Below, piece by piece: positions 8,565 to 16,879 of a stretch of DNA of 64,000 nucleotides. Position 1 is the first letter of the stretch, and every line of letters begins with the position of its first letter. The notes under the pieces are model-generated. The model ran no database searches. It had not been told where the DNA came from and saw nothing but the letters and a program-made list of their open reading frames with translations. Position numbers and translations under genes: made by a program. Source of the stretch: Archaeoglobaceae archaeon (GTDB taxonomy: Archaea > Halobacteriota > Archaeoglobi > Archaeoglobales > Archaeoglobaceae); the NCBI GenBank assembly GCA_027028145.1, contig JALVJV010000011.1, positions 163,014 through 227,013 of the forward strand, given 5' to 3'.

Positions 8565-9026
8565 TTATATATGATTTTCAGCTAATACATATTCATTTCG
8601 ATAAAGTTCTTTATTATCACAGTTAAATTCAGGCTTCATACTCAGCTTAACCTTGTATAGATCCACGAGTTTCCATGCAATCGTTTTGAAGTTATTAGGA
8701 CTGCCTTCAACTACAAAACCAAGAACGCAATGCTTACCATTTTGAGTTACCTTTTTTCGTGTTTGCTTTAGTGGTGTAATGTAAAAATCCCTTGGCGAAC
8801 TTTTGTCAGGTCTTTGAGTTGCTTTAATATCGATATAGACATGCCTGCCGAACTCATCAATAACGAGCAAATCTGGATAACCTGAACCACCCAAATGTCT
8901 AACATTCCGTATGACTTTAAACTGAGATCTGTTATTTTCAAACATACGTGGAACTTGTTCCTCCAAGAAATTACTAACCTCATTGATTCTCTTAACATGA
9001 ATAGGATTGTTATAAAAATAATTCAT
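8565..9026 (-). CDS. Putative type II restriction endonuclease, PD-(D/E)XK fold
   Basis: 153 residues. Residues 49-69 read GYPDLLV then YIDIKAT: P51-D52, then D66-x-K68 after 13 residues on the next strand, the active-site pattern of PD-(D/E)XK nucleases. An upstream helix with E22/E23 fits the usual N-terminal acidic residue. It is the third gene of a leftward unit with a DNA methyltransferase (9198-10082) and a 59-residue protein (9029-9208), so a restriction role is inferred from both fold and context. Much more AT-rich than its neighbours (13 G+C in bases 9001-9060), suggesting recent transfer. Target sequence cannot be predicted. Confidence 0.7.
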   Translation of the reverse strand: MNYFYNNPIHVKRINEVSNFLEEQVPRMFENNRSQFKVIRNVRHLGGSGYPDLLVIDEFGRHVYIDIKATQRPDKSSPRDFYITPLKQTRKKVTQNGKHCVLGFVVEGSPNNFKTIAWKLVDLYKVKLSMKPEFNCDNKELYRNEYVLAENHI

Positions 9027-9028
9027 TG

Positions 9029-9208
9029 TTATGTCAGCAAGATTTTTAACTCGTTAATAAGGAGTTTGTCATTGTCGTTGTTTAAATCAAAAGTCTCAAC
9101 TTTCTTATCCGTTGCAACTTCTATAATAACGTAAAAAGGCACGTTCTGAAATGCCTCCAAAATTCCCTTAATAATTCTTCTATATTCTTCTACCTTTTCA
9201 TCGCTCAT
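9029..9208 (-). CDS. 59-residue middle protein of the restriction-modification cassette
   Basis: Small gene easily missed because it is under 60 codons. It begins [20 protein letters not shown] and continues through [16 protein letters not shown] to INELKILLT: a helix, two strands and a helix by eye. The ATG lies inside the methyltransferase gene (11-base overlap) and its stop is two bases before the nuclease ATG, so the three genes are tightly coupled. It could be a nuclease subunit, a control protein, or the N-terminal piece of a nuclease split by a frameshift (the two frames differ by one register and overlap for about ten codons). No family recognised. Confidence 0.6.
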   Translation of the reverse strand: MSDEKVEEYRRIIKGILEAFQNVPFYVIIEVATDKKVETFDLNNDNDKLLINELKILLT

Positions 9209-10082
9209 AATAACTCAAATTTATGATCCCTTTTATGTTTTTCTCTTCTATAATTCTTTTTTTCTCTTCTTCAATTCTCCTTTCGGCAATTCTAACGTAT
9301 TCTTCATCAATTTCAAAACCTATAAAGTTGACACCTAACCTTATACAAGCTATTGCCGTGTTTCCGATTCCCATGAAGGGATCCAACACCAGTTTAGTTT
9401 TCTTAAGTCCATGCAACTTTATGCACATCATAGGTAGCTTGACGGGAAATGCAGAAGGGTGGGGTCTCTCCTTCTCTCTCGATTGGATTGTCTCGTAGGG
9501 TATAAACCATGTATTGCCACGATCCCTTAAATCTTGTTTAGCGCTTTTCCATCGCCCTATATTGCTCTTATCCTGATAAGGAACGCCAATCGCAAGTTTA
9601 TCTAATTCTACGTTTCCGTTTTTGGTAAAGTGAAATATGTATTCATGACAGATCGCAAGAAATCTCTTTGAATTGATCGGTTTATAATGCCCAACTGCTA
9701 TATCTCCTCTAATATTGGGATAATTTCCAACATCTTCTTTTTGAATTGCAATAGACTTAATCCAATGGATAACATTCTGCAATACAAAATGCCTTCTCAA
9801 CCTAAATGCAACCTCCCAAGCTACCCAAGGATCAGTGGCGGTGTAACCCATGTTTAAGAAAAATGAACCATCATCCTTCAGAACCCTCTTAATTTCTAAA
9901 GCTACTTTCTCAATCCAGTTTAGATATTGTTCTCTTGGCATCTTATCGTTGAATTTTCTGTAAGGAACTCCAACGTTGTAGGGAGGAGAGGTTACAACGA
10001 CATCCGCTTCCTTGTCATCCAAATACTTCCTCATTCCCTCAAGACAATCCATTACATAGATTTTATCTGGTTCGCACTTCAT
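9198..10082 (-). CDS. Site-specific DNA methyltransferase (beta class, N4-cytosine or N6-adenine)
   Basis: 294 residues. Catalytic motif IV TSPPYN at 31-36 precedes the AdoMet-binding motif [10 protein letters not shown] at 234-242, which is the circularly permuted beta-class order. TSPPY is compatible with N4-cytosine or beta-class N6-adenine methylation. [12 protein letters not shown] near 206-217 is the conserved motif X region. It heads the cassette with the 59-residue gene and nuclease and should protect host DNA from the latter. TATA-like sequence at 10101-10112 lies about 24 bases before the ATG. AT-rich like the rest of the cassette. Confidence 0.88.
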   Translation of the reverse strand: MKCEPDKIYVMDCLEGMRKYLDDKEADVVVTSPPYNVGVPYRKFNDKMPREQYLNWIEKVALEIKRVLKDDGSFFLNMGYTATDPWVAWEVAFRLRRHFVLQNVIHWIKSIAIQKEDVGNYPNIRGDIAVGHYKPINSKRFLAICHEYIFHFTKNGNVELDKLAIGVPYQDKSNIGRWKSAKQDLRDRGNTWFIPYETIQSREKERPHPSAFPVKLPMMCIKLHGLKKTKLVLDPFMGIGNTAIACIRLGVNFIGFEIDEEYVRIAERRIEEEKKRIIEEKNIKGIINLSYYER

Positions 10083-10100
10083 AATTACATCACTGAAATC

Positions 10101-10112
10101 ATTTATAAATAC
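10101..10112 (-). promoter_or_regulatory. TATA box of the restriction-modification cassette
   Basis: On the leftward strand the sequence reads GTATTTATAAAT, centred about 24 bases before the methyltransferase ATG at 10082, giving a nearly leaderless transcript that covers all three genes. No separate promoter is evident before the nuclease gene, so nuclease expression would depend on the methyltransferase message. Confidence 0.5.
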
Positions 10113-10144
10113 GTTCCCAACGGTTCGGCATTAGAATGTAAAGT

Positions 10145-11359
10145 TCATTGAGGCTTGAACCTCAATATTGCCGCGATGCCTCCGAACGCATTAAGTAGCA
10201 TCGCTCCTTCTTCCGATTCCGTCGATAAGATTTCCACCTTCGCTCCGCTCTGCTCAGCAAGCTCAGATAGTTCGAGCACTACATCCCTCCTATCGATTTC
10301 TTCCATCTCTACTCCGTCCTTCTCGCAGACGACCTTCTTCTTAGTTTCGTCCCTCACCGTGATCTCCTTCTCAACTCCGCACATCGGACACCTGTATCGA
10401 ACTCGCTCGAGCCTCAAATCTTCGCTTAGTAAAAGGATATCCACTGCTCCGAGGGTTAGATACCTTCTGACTTCCTCTTCACCGTAAGCCGCCAATCCGT
10501 CCTTAACTACTTCCTTGAGAAATCTGTTCATAAGCTTCTTCTCCCTTATTAGATCGAGCTCCTGCAAAGCGTCTTCGGCCTTCTCAACCAATTCGTAAAG
10601 TCCGCTCTCATCGGTGTAACCGACGTCGAACAATCCTATAACCTTTTTCTGCAGTTCGTGGTGCAAGTATTCGCCTTTGTAAAACTCCTCCTTCGTTGGA
10701 GAAGGACCTCCGATCAATATGCCGAGAAGTTCGTCCTTATACTGCAAAAAAGCCTCGCTTGCCTTTTCTCCGACTTTCTTGTAGAACTCGTGAATCGCGA
10801 TCTGCCTCAACCTCTCGAATCTAACGCTACTCTGCCCACCCTGCCTGTGCTTTCCGGGAACCATCGATGTCGTGTATGCTAAAACCTCGATCCTCTTCCC
10901 TCTCAGCAAGCCAATTGTAGCTTCCCTCCTGTCGAGCACTATCAGCCCGTAAAGCTTCTTATCTTTGAGCATCTCCTTAAGGGGATCGAGGTAAAACTTC
11001 GAGTCGCAGTGGTATTTGTATAACGGAACGGGCTCTGGTGGAACTATTATCTCCGTAATGTGCTTCTCCTTTCCGTTTATCTCAACAACTCCGCTCACTA
11101 TGACCATTCCGTGCTCGGGAGGTTTCTTGAACATCTTCAACCTCTGCAGTATAGCCTCCAAGCCGGCGATTACGTGAGTTCGAGTCTGCTTGGATTTTAT
11201 GTTTTCAGCCTGACTTAGCTCACTTCTCAGCTGATTTGCAACATCCGCTATGTTCTTTCCGGGAGGAATGTAAAGCGTGATGAGTTCGGTTCCTCTACCC
11301 TTATACTTCTCCAACTCTTCAAGCTTCCTCTTGAATTCATACATCACCTTCGACGTCAT
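10145..11359 (-). CDS. prf1: Peptide chain release factor aRF1
   Basis: 404 residues, the normal archaeal length. The stop-codon recognition motif NIKS is at about residues 52-55 (AENIKSKQ) and the peptidyl-hydrolysis motif GGQ occurs in KHRQGGQSSVRFERLR near residue 175. A CxxC pair (CPMCG) and a later C in the C-terminal domain match archaeal members. Releases finished proteins at all three stop codons. Start ATG 11359 is preceded by GGAAGGTGTG and, further up, a TATA-like AAAATATAAATA. Confidence 0.97.
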   Translation of the reverse strand: MTSKVMYEFKRKLEELEKYKGRGTELITLYIPPGKNIADVANQLRSELSQAENIKSKQTRTHVIAGLEAILQRLKMFKKPPEHGMVIVSGVVEINGKEKHITEIIVPPEPVPLYKYHCDSKFYLDPLKEMLKDKKLYGLIVLDRREATIGLLRGKRIEVLAYTTSMVPGKHRQGGQSSVRFERLRQIAIHEFYKKVGEKASEAFLQYKDELLGILIGGPSPTKEEFYKGEYLHHELQKKVIGLFDVGYTDESGLYELVEKAEDALQELDLIREKKLMNRFLKEVVKDGLAAYGEEEVRRYLTLGAVDILLLSEDLRLERVRYRCPMCGVEKEITVRDETKKKVVCEKDGVEMEEIDRRDVVLELSELAEQSGAKVEILSTESEEGAMLLNAFGGIAAILRFKPQ

Positions 11360-11380
11360 AGAATCACACCTTCCAGCTCG

Positions 11381-12154
11381 CTATTTATATTTTTGACTGC
11401 TATATCTTCTCATCTGCCACGTCCTTATAGCCCTCAACAGATCTATCTTCCGAAATTCTGGCCAATAGATGTCGCAGAAGTAGGCTATACAGTTCGCGGA
11501 TTGCCAAGGAAGGAAATTCGAAAGCCTCTGCTCCCCTCCAGTCCTTATAAGCAGATCCACACTTGCGTAGCCTCCATCAGGCGAATACAGATGCTCCTCA
11601 ATTGTCTTATGAGTTATGTCTTCGATCTTTAATATACCTTGCTTGATCTTCCGCAGGATCTCTCTGATTGCGTCCATAAGCTCCTGCCTTCCGCCGTAAG
11701 CTATCGCTATGTTCAGCCGATAGTTTTTGTAATGTTTGGTAGCTTCCTCGACCTCATCCACCGCCTTAAGCACGTTTTCCGGCAAAAGCTCCTTCTTTCC
11801 GACGATCTTAACTCTAACGCGATTTTTGTGAATCCTCACATCCCTCGCAAGCTTCCTGAGTCTGTCCTCCATTAATCCAAACAGATGACGTCGCTCCTCC
11901 TCGCTCCTTCCGAAGTTTTCGGTTGAGAAGGCGTAGGTTGTCAGATTTCTTACGCCCAACTCCAAACACCACTCCAAAACCTGCTCGGCTTTTTTCGAAC
12001 CGAACACATGCCCAATGTAAGGAGGCAAACCTCTCCGCTTAGCGTATCTCCTGTTTCCGTCCATTATGATCGCTATGTGGTTCGGAATAGGTTTCGACTT
12101 TACCTCCTTCAAAAGTTTAATTTCGTAAATTTTATAAATTATTTTGCTCAACAT
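11381..12154 (-). CDS. uppS: cis-Prenyltransferase (undecaprenyl diphosphate synthase family)
   Basis: 257 residues. IAIIMDGNRRYAKRRG near residue 28 contains the catalytic Asp of the family; TYAFSTENFGRSEEE and DLLIRTGGEQRLSNFLPWQ are the substrate-binding blocks. In archaea it makes long cis-polyprenyl diphosphates that become dolichol-type carriers for N-glycosylation and envelope sugars. Overlaps the DUF2551-like gene by seven bases. The glycosyltransferases and flippase-like gene elsewhere in the window would use such carriers. Confidence 0.93.
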   Translation of the reverse strand: MLSKIIYKIYEIKLLKEVKSKPIPNHIAIIMDGNRRYAKRRGLPPYIGHVFGSKKAEQVLEWCLELGVRNLTTYAFSTENFGRSEEERRHLFGLMEDRLRKLARDVRIHKNRVRVKIVGKKELLPENVLKAVDEVEEATKHYKNYRLNIAIAYGGRQELMDAIREILRKIKQGILKIEDITHKTIEEHLYSPDGGYASVDLLIRTGGEQRLSNFLPWQSANCIAYFCDIYWPEFRKIDLLRAIRTWQMRRYSSQKYK

Positions 12155-12453
12155 ACACGATCAAATTCTTCAAGAATTGATCTCACGAGATCGACATATT
12201 CGGGCTTTATGAAGTATCTGTTCTTCTCTCCCAACTCCATCTTAAGTATTCCCAAGCGGGCGCTCATCAATCCGACCATCGCGGAAACTCCCCTTGCGTT
12301 CAGATCGAATCCCTTTTCTCTGAGCTTTTCGTAAATCTCAGTCGTCGTGTATTTCCTGCCATCCAAGAGTAACCTGAGTAACTCCTTCCTAACTCCTTTT
12401 CTATCCCTCTCCAGATACTTCCTCAGTCTGGTCTCGATTTCCTCTCTTTTCAC
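12148..12453 (-). CDS. DUF2551-like winged-helix protein
   Basis: 101 residues, charged, with a winged-helix pattern: RKELLRLLLDGRKYTTTEIYEKLREKG, then LNARGVSAMVGLMSARLGIL as putative recognition helix. It resembles the archaeal DUF2551 family, for which no function is established. GTG start six bases after GAGGTG; an ATG two bases upstream of the GTG is out of frame. Placed between the radical SAM gene and uppS in one leftward unit. Confidence 0.65.
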   Translation of the reverse strand: MKREEIETRLRKYLERDRKGVRKELLRLLLDGRKYTTTEIYEKLREKGFDLNARGVSAMVGLMSARLGILKMELGEKNRYFIKPEYVDLVRSILEEFDRVC

Positions 12454-12462
12454 ATGAACACC

Positions 12463-13479
12463 TCACAGCGGAATGACCTCGACGATTATCCTCTTTGAAG
12501 TTGGATATCTTTCTATAATACTCACTTTTAAACTCTCGGCTTTTAAAGTTTGACCCCACCTCTCGACGAACTCCGCGGAGGTTTCTATTCCCCCGTCGAC
12601 CTCAACAAAATCCTGCCCCTTTGATATCAGAAACAGTTTCGCTTTTTCAATTTTTTCTTTATCGCCTTCTATAAATCCACATATAAGAGTTCCATCCCTC
12701 GTGATCTCGTAGAACTCTGGATGGTTCATAGCCATTCTAATGAATCTCCTCCGCATCTGAGCCTTATCTTTAAATCTTGCGGTGCAGTAATGGAACTTCT
12801 CAACTACTTCGGCATATCTCTTTGCTATCTCATCGCTTCCCTTCGCGCCGTAATGCTCGTTCGGCTCGTAACCCCTCTTAGTTAGTTCATCGTAGTTGGT
12901 CGATGAAAACTCAAGTTCGTTGACGTTCAAAAAGATATCATGCTCGTTTACGAACTCCGCCAACTCTTCGCTGAACCTTAGGGCTGGGATCTCGATCCCG
13001 ACATCTAAACCCAAGGATTTTGAAAATCTGATGGGTTTATCGAAGGATTTAACGTTTTTCAGATCGATCGGATGAAATCTGATCTCATCTAATCCCGCTC
13101 TGGCAAGTTTATCCAGAACCGTCTTACCGGCTGGAACGCTCGTGTAGAGATGAGTATGAAGATCAAGCTTCTTAAACAGCTTGAGGAATTCGATGACCCT
13201 GTCCAACCTAACCAAAGGCTCTCCTCCGGTTATAGCCACACCCAAAGCATCCATCAGCTCTATTTCAGCCTCTACATCTTCGATCGATTTAACCTCCCGC
13301 TCGTTTGCAAATACGACATCCTTACCCCTTTTCTCTTCGGAAATCGGGCAGTAATAGCATCTGTTAGGGCATAAGCCGGTAACGAATAAAACAAGCTTGG
13401 CCCCCCTTCTGCAAAGCCTACATCCCTCACTTAGATAGCTGTAATAGCTTCCGGCTTCTATTCTCTTGAATTTGCGCAT
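12463..13479 (-). CDS. Radical SAM protein (COG2108-like)
   Basis: 338 residues. The 4Fe-4S/AdoMet motif is CPNRCYYC near residue 34 (CxxxCxxC), followed by the GGEPL motif near residue 91. An additional CRLC pair lies just before it (SEGCRLCRRGAK), a feature of archaeal radical SAM proteins of this group. Distant from pyruvate formate-lyase activase; its substrate is not known. Start taken at ATG 13479 rather than TTG 13482; a TATA-like AAGATAAATAAC lies about 30 bases upstream. First gene of the unit with DUF2551 and uppS. Confidence 0.85.
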   Translation of the reverse strand: MRKFKRIEAGSYYSYLSEGCRLCRRGAKLVLFVTGLCPNRCYYCPISEEKRGKDVVFANEREVKSIEDVEAEIELMDALGVAITGGEPLVRLDRVIEFLKLFKKLDLHTHLYTSVPAGKTVLDKLARAGLDEIRFHPIDLKNVKSFDKPIRFSKSLGLDVGIEIPALRFSEELAEFVNEHDIFLNVNELEFSSTNYDELTKRGYEPNEHYGAKGSDEIAKRYAEVVEKFHYCTARFKDKAQMRRRFIRMAMNHPEFYEITRDGTLICGFIEGDKEKIEKAKLFLISKGQDFVEVDGGIETSAEFVERWGQTLKAESLKVSIIERYPTSKRIIVEVIPL

Positions 13480-13616
13480 CAATCTGAATTTGAATGAATG
13501 TTATTTATCTTTCTGTTGTCTGCAAGTTTGTCTCCTTTCATGTAAAAATTCATCGAAATTAAAGAGGTTAGGATGAAAGATAGGAAACGCCCTCCGGCAG
13601 ATAATTAAAAAATTAA

Positions 13617-14879
13617 TCACTGTCCGAGCTTGTGCTTTGCTACAACGTAGATGGTTACCAAAACTCTCAGATTCGTTAGGACTGCAAGCAAGACGAACAG
13701 CTGGAATATCCAGCCGAACAGACAGAATATCATGGCGATGAATATCCTCTCGTCCCTCTTTCCCGGAAACTTAAACTTGAAATCCTTATAGAAGTCGCTG
13801 AAGAAAGCTCCCTTGTATCTTTCCGTGCTGTAGCTCACCATGAACGAGCCGAACATGGCTAAACATGCAACTATCCAGCCGATCAGGCTTAGATCACTCA
13901 CGATGGCTAAGCACAGCAAGAAAAGGAAGTCCACGTATCTGTCCAAAACGGAATCGAACCAACCGCCGAACTTGCTCGTTCTCATGGATGCCCTTGCAAT
14001 TTCGCCGTCGATTCCGTCGAGAATCGAGCTTATCTGGTAAATTATCCCGGCTAAGGGAACGCTGAGAAATGTTGTGAGGGCTGACAGAATTCCGACGATG
14101 AAACTCATAACTGTAGCCTGATTCGGAGTCATACGATTCACCAATATTTCCGACAGCCTTAGCGAGATCTTTCTGTTCAAGTGCCTCGAAATAAAGCCAT
14201 CTCCAGTTCCCTTAACGCTCATCCTGACGATAAGCCTGTTCGCTTTTTTCAGCTCCTCCGGCGTATCTACATCCATCCAAAAGTAACCGGAAACTTCCGT
14301 AACCGGAACTTTAGCCTTCTCTATGATTTCGGAAAGCGATACTTCGTGCTTTATTTTAACCAACTCTTCGGCATACTTGAAGACATCCGGTGTGAGAACG
14401 AAGAAGCCTGTGTCTATGTAATCGAACCTCTCAAGTTTTTTGCCGATCCTTTCCACCCTTCCGTTCCTGCATATAACTTTCGTTGCTTCTTCAATGTCAA
14501 CGAATTTTGCTATTCTGTCCCCTATCAGCCCCTCTCCCCTAATAGCCTTCTCTATGAACTCCCTCTCGTAAACGTGATCGCCCATTATGAGAACGAACTT
14601 GCCGTCAACGTAATCCTTGGCAAGGTAAAAGGAGTATCCGTTTCCCCTTTCCGGATATTCGTTTCTGACTATTTTGTATTTGAATCCGTGCCTTTTGAGA
14701 AATTCCTCGATTAACTCCCCCTTTTTGCCTACAACAACCACGAACTCCTCAATCCCAAGCTCTGAGAGAACCTTGAGGCTTCTGTAAAGTATCTCCCTAC
14801 CGGCTACCTTGACTAAGGGTTTTGGAATCTTAGCCCTCAGCCTCGTGCCTAAGCCAGCCGCTAAAACCACTGCTTTCAT
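13617..14879 (-). CDS. Bifunctional inositol-1-phosphate cytidylyltransferase / DIP-phosphate synthase
   Basis: 420 residues in two domains. Residues 1 to about 225 are a nucleotidyltransferase (AVVLAAGLGTRLRAKIPKPLVKV). The rest is a CDP-alcohol phosphotransferase with about five membrane helices and the motif DGxDGxxAR ... GxxxDxxxD (DGIDGEIARAS, then GWFDSVLDR). The first domain makes CDP-inositol, the second joins it to inositol-1-phosphate to form phosphorylated di-myo-inositol phosphate, a heat-protective solute of Archaeoglobus and other hyperthermophiles. ATG at 14879 follows GAGGTG at good distance; GTG/ATG codons at 14888 and 14885 are inside or too close to that site. Confidence 0.92.
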   Translation of the reverse strand: MKAVVLAAGLGTRLRAKIPKPLVKVAGREILYRSLKVLSELGIEEFVVVVGKKGELIEEFLKRHGFKYKIVRNEYPERGNGYSFYLAKDYVDGKFVLIMGDHVYEREFIEKAIRGEGLIGDRIAKFVDIEEATKVICRNGRVERIGKKLERFDYIDTGFFVLTPDVFKYAEELVKIKHEVSLSEIIEKAKVPVTEVSGYFWMDVDTPEELKKANRLIVRMSVKGTGDGFISRHLNRKISLRLSEILVNRMTPNQATVMSFIVGILSALTTFLSVPLAGIIYQISSILDGIDGEIARASMRTSKFGGWFDSVLDRYVDFLFLLCLAIVSDLSLIGWIVACLAMFGSFMVSYSTERYKGAFFSDFYKDFKFKFPGKRDERIFIAMIFCLFGWIFQLFVLLAVLTNLRVLVTIYVVAKHKLGQ

Positions 14880-14970
14880 AATCATCACCTCAAAAGAGCT
14901 TGCTTAATTTAGCATGCTGGATTAATATAGATTTCTGAGAGAATAAAAATTTGAATCGCCCGCCAGATTA

Positions 14971-15507
14971 ATGCATATGGAGGTTTACGTTCTGAGGCTC
15001 GGACATCGTCCCGAAAGGGATAAAAGGATTTCGACTCACGTCGCTTTAACTGCGAGGGCTTTCGGAGCTAAGGGAATTTACTTCGACACCTACGACGAAT
15101 CCGTTTTCAACAGCGTTAGGGATGTGGTTAAGAGATGGGGTGGAGACTTTTTCATAGAACACACGAGCTGGAGGAAGTTGCTGAAGGAATTCGACGGGCT
15201 GAAGGTTCACCTTACTATGTATGGTGTTCCTTTACCGGAAAAAATCGATGAGATTAAGAAGGCAGATAAGGTGCTCGTAATCGTCGGGGCTGAGAAGGTT
15301 CCGAGAGAGGTTTACGATCTAAGCGATTTGAACATCTCCATCGGCAATCAACCGCACAGCGAGGTTGCCGCTCTGGCTGTTTTTCTGGATAGGGTTTTGG
15401 ATGGGCTCGTATTCAAGCTGGAGTTTCCGGATGCAAGGATAAGGGTGATTCCGTGCGAGAGAGGAAAGAAGGTTGTGACGAAGGAAGAGGACAAAAAAGT
15501 ATTTTAA
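14971..15507 (+). CDS. trm56: tRNA (cytidine(56)-2'-O)-methyltransferase aTrm56
   Basis: 178 residues, a SPOUT-class enzyme. [22 protein letters not shown] is the family N-terminus; MYGVP, VGAEKVP and [21 protein letters not shown] form the knotted AdoMet-binding part. It methylates the 2'-O of C56 in the T loop of tRNAs, an archaeal protein-only route. A second ATG two codons in (15 bases from the first residues MHMEV) is possible as start. Monocistronic. Confidence 0.93.
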   Translation: MHMEVYVLRLGHRPERDKRISTHVALTARAFGAKGIYFDTYDESVFNSVRDVVKRWGGDFFIEHTSWRKLLKEFDGLKVHLTMYGVPLPEKIDEIKKADKVLVIVGAEKVPREVYDLSDLNISIGNQPHSEVAALAVFLDRVLDGLVFKLEFPDARIRVIPCERGKKVVTKEEDKKVF

Positions 15508-15744
15508 TCGATTCGCGGATATACGCCCTATTCAGAGGTTTACTAAATTACTAAATTATAAATTAAAAAACCTCGTAGATATGGAAATATCGGACGTAGT
15601 TCATAGTTCAATATATACATAGAAATGAAATTAATAAAAATTAACTAAATAAGAAGTTTTTTCATAAAACCTTCCGGTGGCAAAAAGTTTAAATATCATG
15701 ATTGTGATGATTATAATTAGAGGTTGTTAGATGGGGGTGATGGT
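15508..15744 (+). promoter_or_regulatory. AT-rich leader region and promoter of the pilin genes
   Basis: The longest gap of the window. It holds an inverted repeat GAGGTTT/AAACCTC (15535-15541 and 15568-15574) enclosing tandem TACTAAAT repeats, then a long AT-rich tract. AGTTTAAATATC at 15686-15697 is a likely TATA box; a start near 15720 would give a short leader carrying the ribosome site GGGGGTGATG (15733-15742) just before the ATG at 15745. The hairpin may end aTrm56 transcription. No gene or structured RNA is recognised here. Confidence 0.5.
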
Positions 15745-16275
15745 ATGAAACTGTTTAGAAAAGATAAGAAAGGAGTAAGCCCAGTGATCGGAGTTATACT
15801 GATGGTAGCAATAACCGTCATACTCGCAGCGGTAATAGCGAGCTTCGTCTTCGGAATGGGTTCAAAGGTGAAGAGCGCTCCACAGGCGCAGTTTATGCTA
15901 GAGGATGCGCCACAGTCTGTCAATAGTAGTGGTAGTAGTATATTATTCTATGCAACATTATACGGTGGTGAGGATCTGAAATGCAACGATCTTAAACTCC
16001 AGGTTGTAGACACATCAAACGGAAAATCATATTTGCTAACTTGGAATAGCAGTATAGACTGCTTTGTGTATAACTGGAATAAAACTTTAGGAAAGTATGA
16101 AATGTATGCATACGGTGACGGCAATGTACTTAAGGATGGAATAATTAATGTTGGTGATATGATAAAAATTAACCAGACTAGACCATTAATATCATCTGGA
16201 ACTACAATAGAGTTCAGAGTAATTCATATACCAACAGGCACAGTGATCTACGATGGAAGAGTATTGGTGAACTAA
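15745..16275 (+). CDS. Archaeal type IV pilin, paralogue 1
   Basis: 176 residues. The N-terminus KDKKG-VSPVIGVILMVAITVILAA is a prepilin signal of the archaeal Pilin_N (DUF1628) type; cleavage is expected after the Gly before VSPVIG. The hydrophobic helix then forms the pilus core. The C-terminal part has two cysteines (LKCND and DCFVY) shared with the neighbour, possibly a disulfide, and several NxS/T sequons. The ATG at 15745 is directly preceded by a strong ribosome site; the upstream TTG at 15724 lies before it. AT-richer than housekeeping neighbours. Pilin-peptidase and assembly genes are not in the window. Confidence 0.88.
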   Translation: MKLFRKDKKGVSPVIGVILMVAITVILAAVIASFVFGMGSKVKSAPQAQFMLEDAPQSVNSSGSSILFYATLYGGEDLKCNDLKLQVVDTSNGKSYLLTWNSSIDCFVYNWNKTLGKYEMYAYGDGNVLKDGIINVGDMIKINQTRPLISSGTTIEFRVIHIPTGTVIYDGRVLVN

Positions 16276-16342
16276 CTCAATATTTATTCTTTGAATTTAT
16301 TATTTCTTTGCTATTCTAATTTTTAGAATTCGAGGTGTTCTC

Positions 16343-16849
16343 ATGAACAGAAAAGCGGTCTCACCAGTAATAGGAACGATGCTGATGGTTGCAGTAGTAG
16401 TTATTCTTTCGGCTGTTGTAGCTGGTTTAGTTTTCGGAGTTGTTCACAAAATAAAAAGCACACCTTACGCAAAGTTTGTCCTTAGCGACGCTCCATCGAA
16501 TATCAATTCGAGCGGTGGAGATTTGTTCGTGGCGTCTATGTATGGAGGAGACACACTTACCTGCAAAGACATGAAGTTCCAAATCGTTAATGTATCTACC
16601 AACACTGTATACGAGCTTGTTTGGAATGATACTTTAAAATGCTTCATCTACAACTGGAATTCAACATCAGGAAAATATGAAATGTATGCATACGGAAACG
16701 ACATTAAAGACGGATTTATCTCCGTTGGAGATGAGATAACATTCAACGAAACTACACCTCTGATAAAATCGGGAACGATAGTTGAGCTTAGGGTGATTCA
16801 TGTTCCGTCGAATTCCGTAATATACGTGGGAAGCGTCATCGTGGAATAA
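16343..16849 (+). CDS. Archaeal type IV pilin, paralogue 2
   Basis: 168 residues, clearly homologous along its length to the preceding gene: signal MNRKA-VSPVIGTMLMVAVVVIL, the SGKYEMYAYG block, DGFISVGD and RVIHVPSNSVIYVGS. It keeps the same two cysteines (LTCKD, KCFIY). GAGGTG lies six bases before the ATG. Sixty-seven AT-rich bases separate it from paralogue 1, so the pair probably arose by tandem duplication and may form a pilus with two subunit types. Confidence 0.88.
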   Translation: MNRKAVSPVIGTMLMVAVVVILSAVVAGLVFGVVHKIKSTPYAKFVLSDAPSNINSSGGDLFVASMYGGDTLTCKDMKFQIVNVSTNTVYELVWNDTLKCFIYNWNSTSGKYEMYAYGNDIKDGFISVGDEITFNETTPLIKSGTIVELRVIHVPSNSVIYVGSVIVE

Positions 16850-16879
16850 TATTTAAAGTAAAGTAAACCTTGGAAATAC

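Noticed and set aside
13554..13612. 11-codon open frame after a GAGGTTAGG-like site in the gap before the DIP synthase gene end
   Set aside because: Too short, no conserved features, and the site is a chance purine run.
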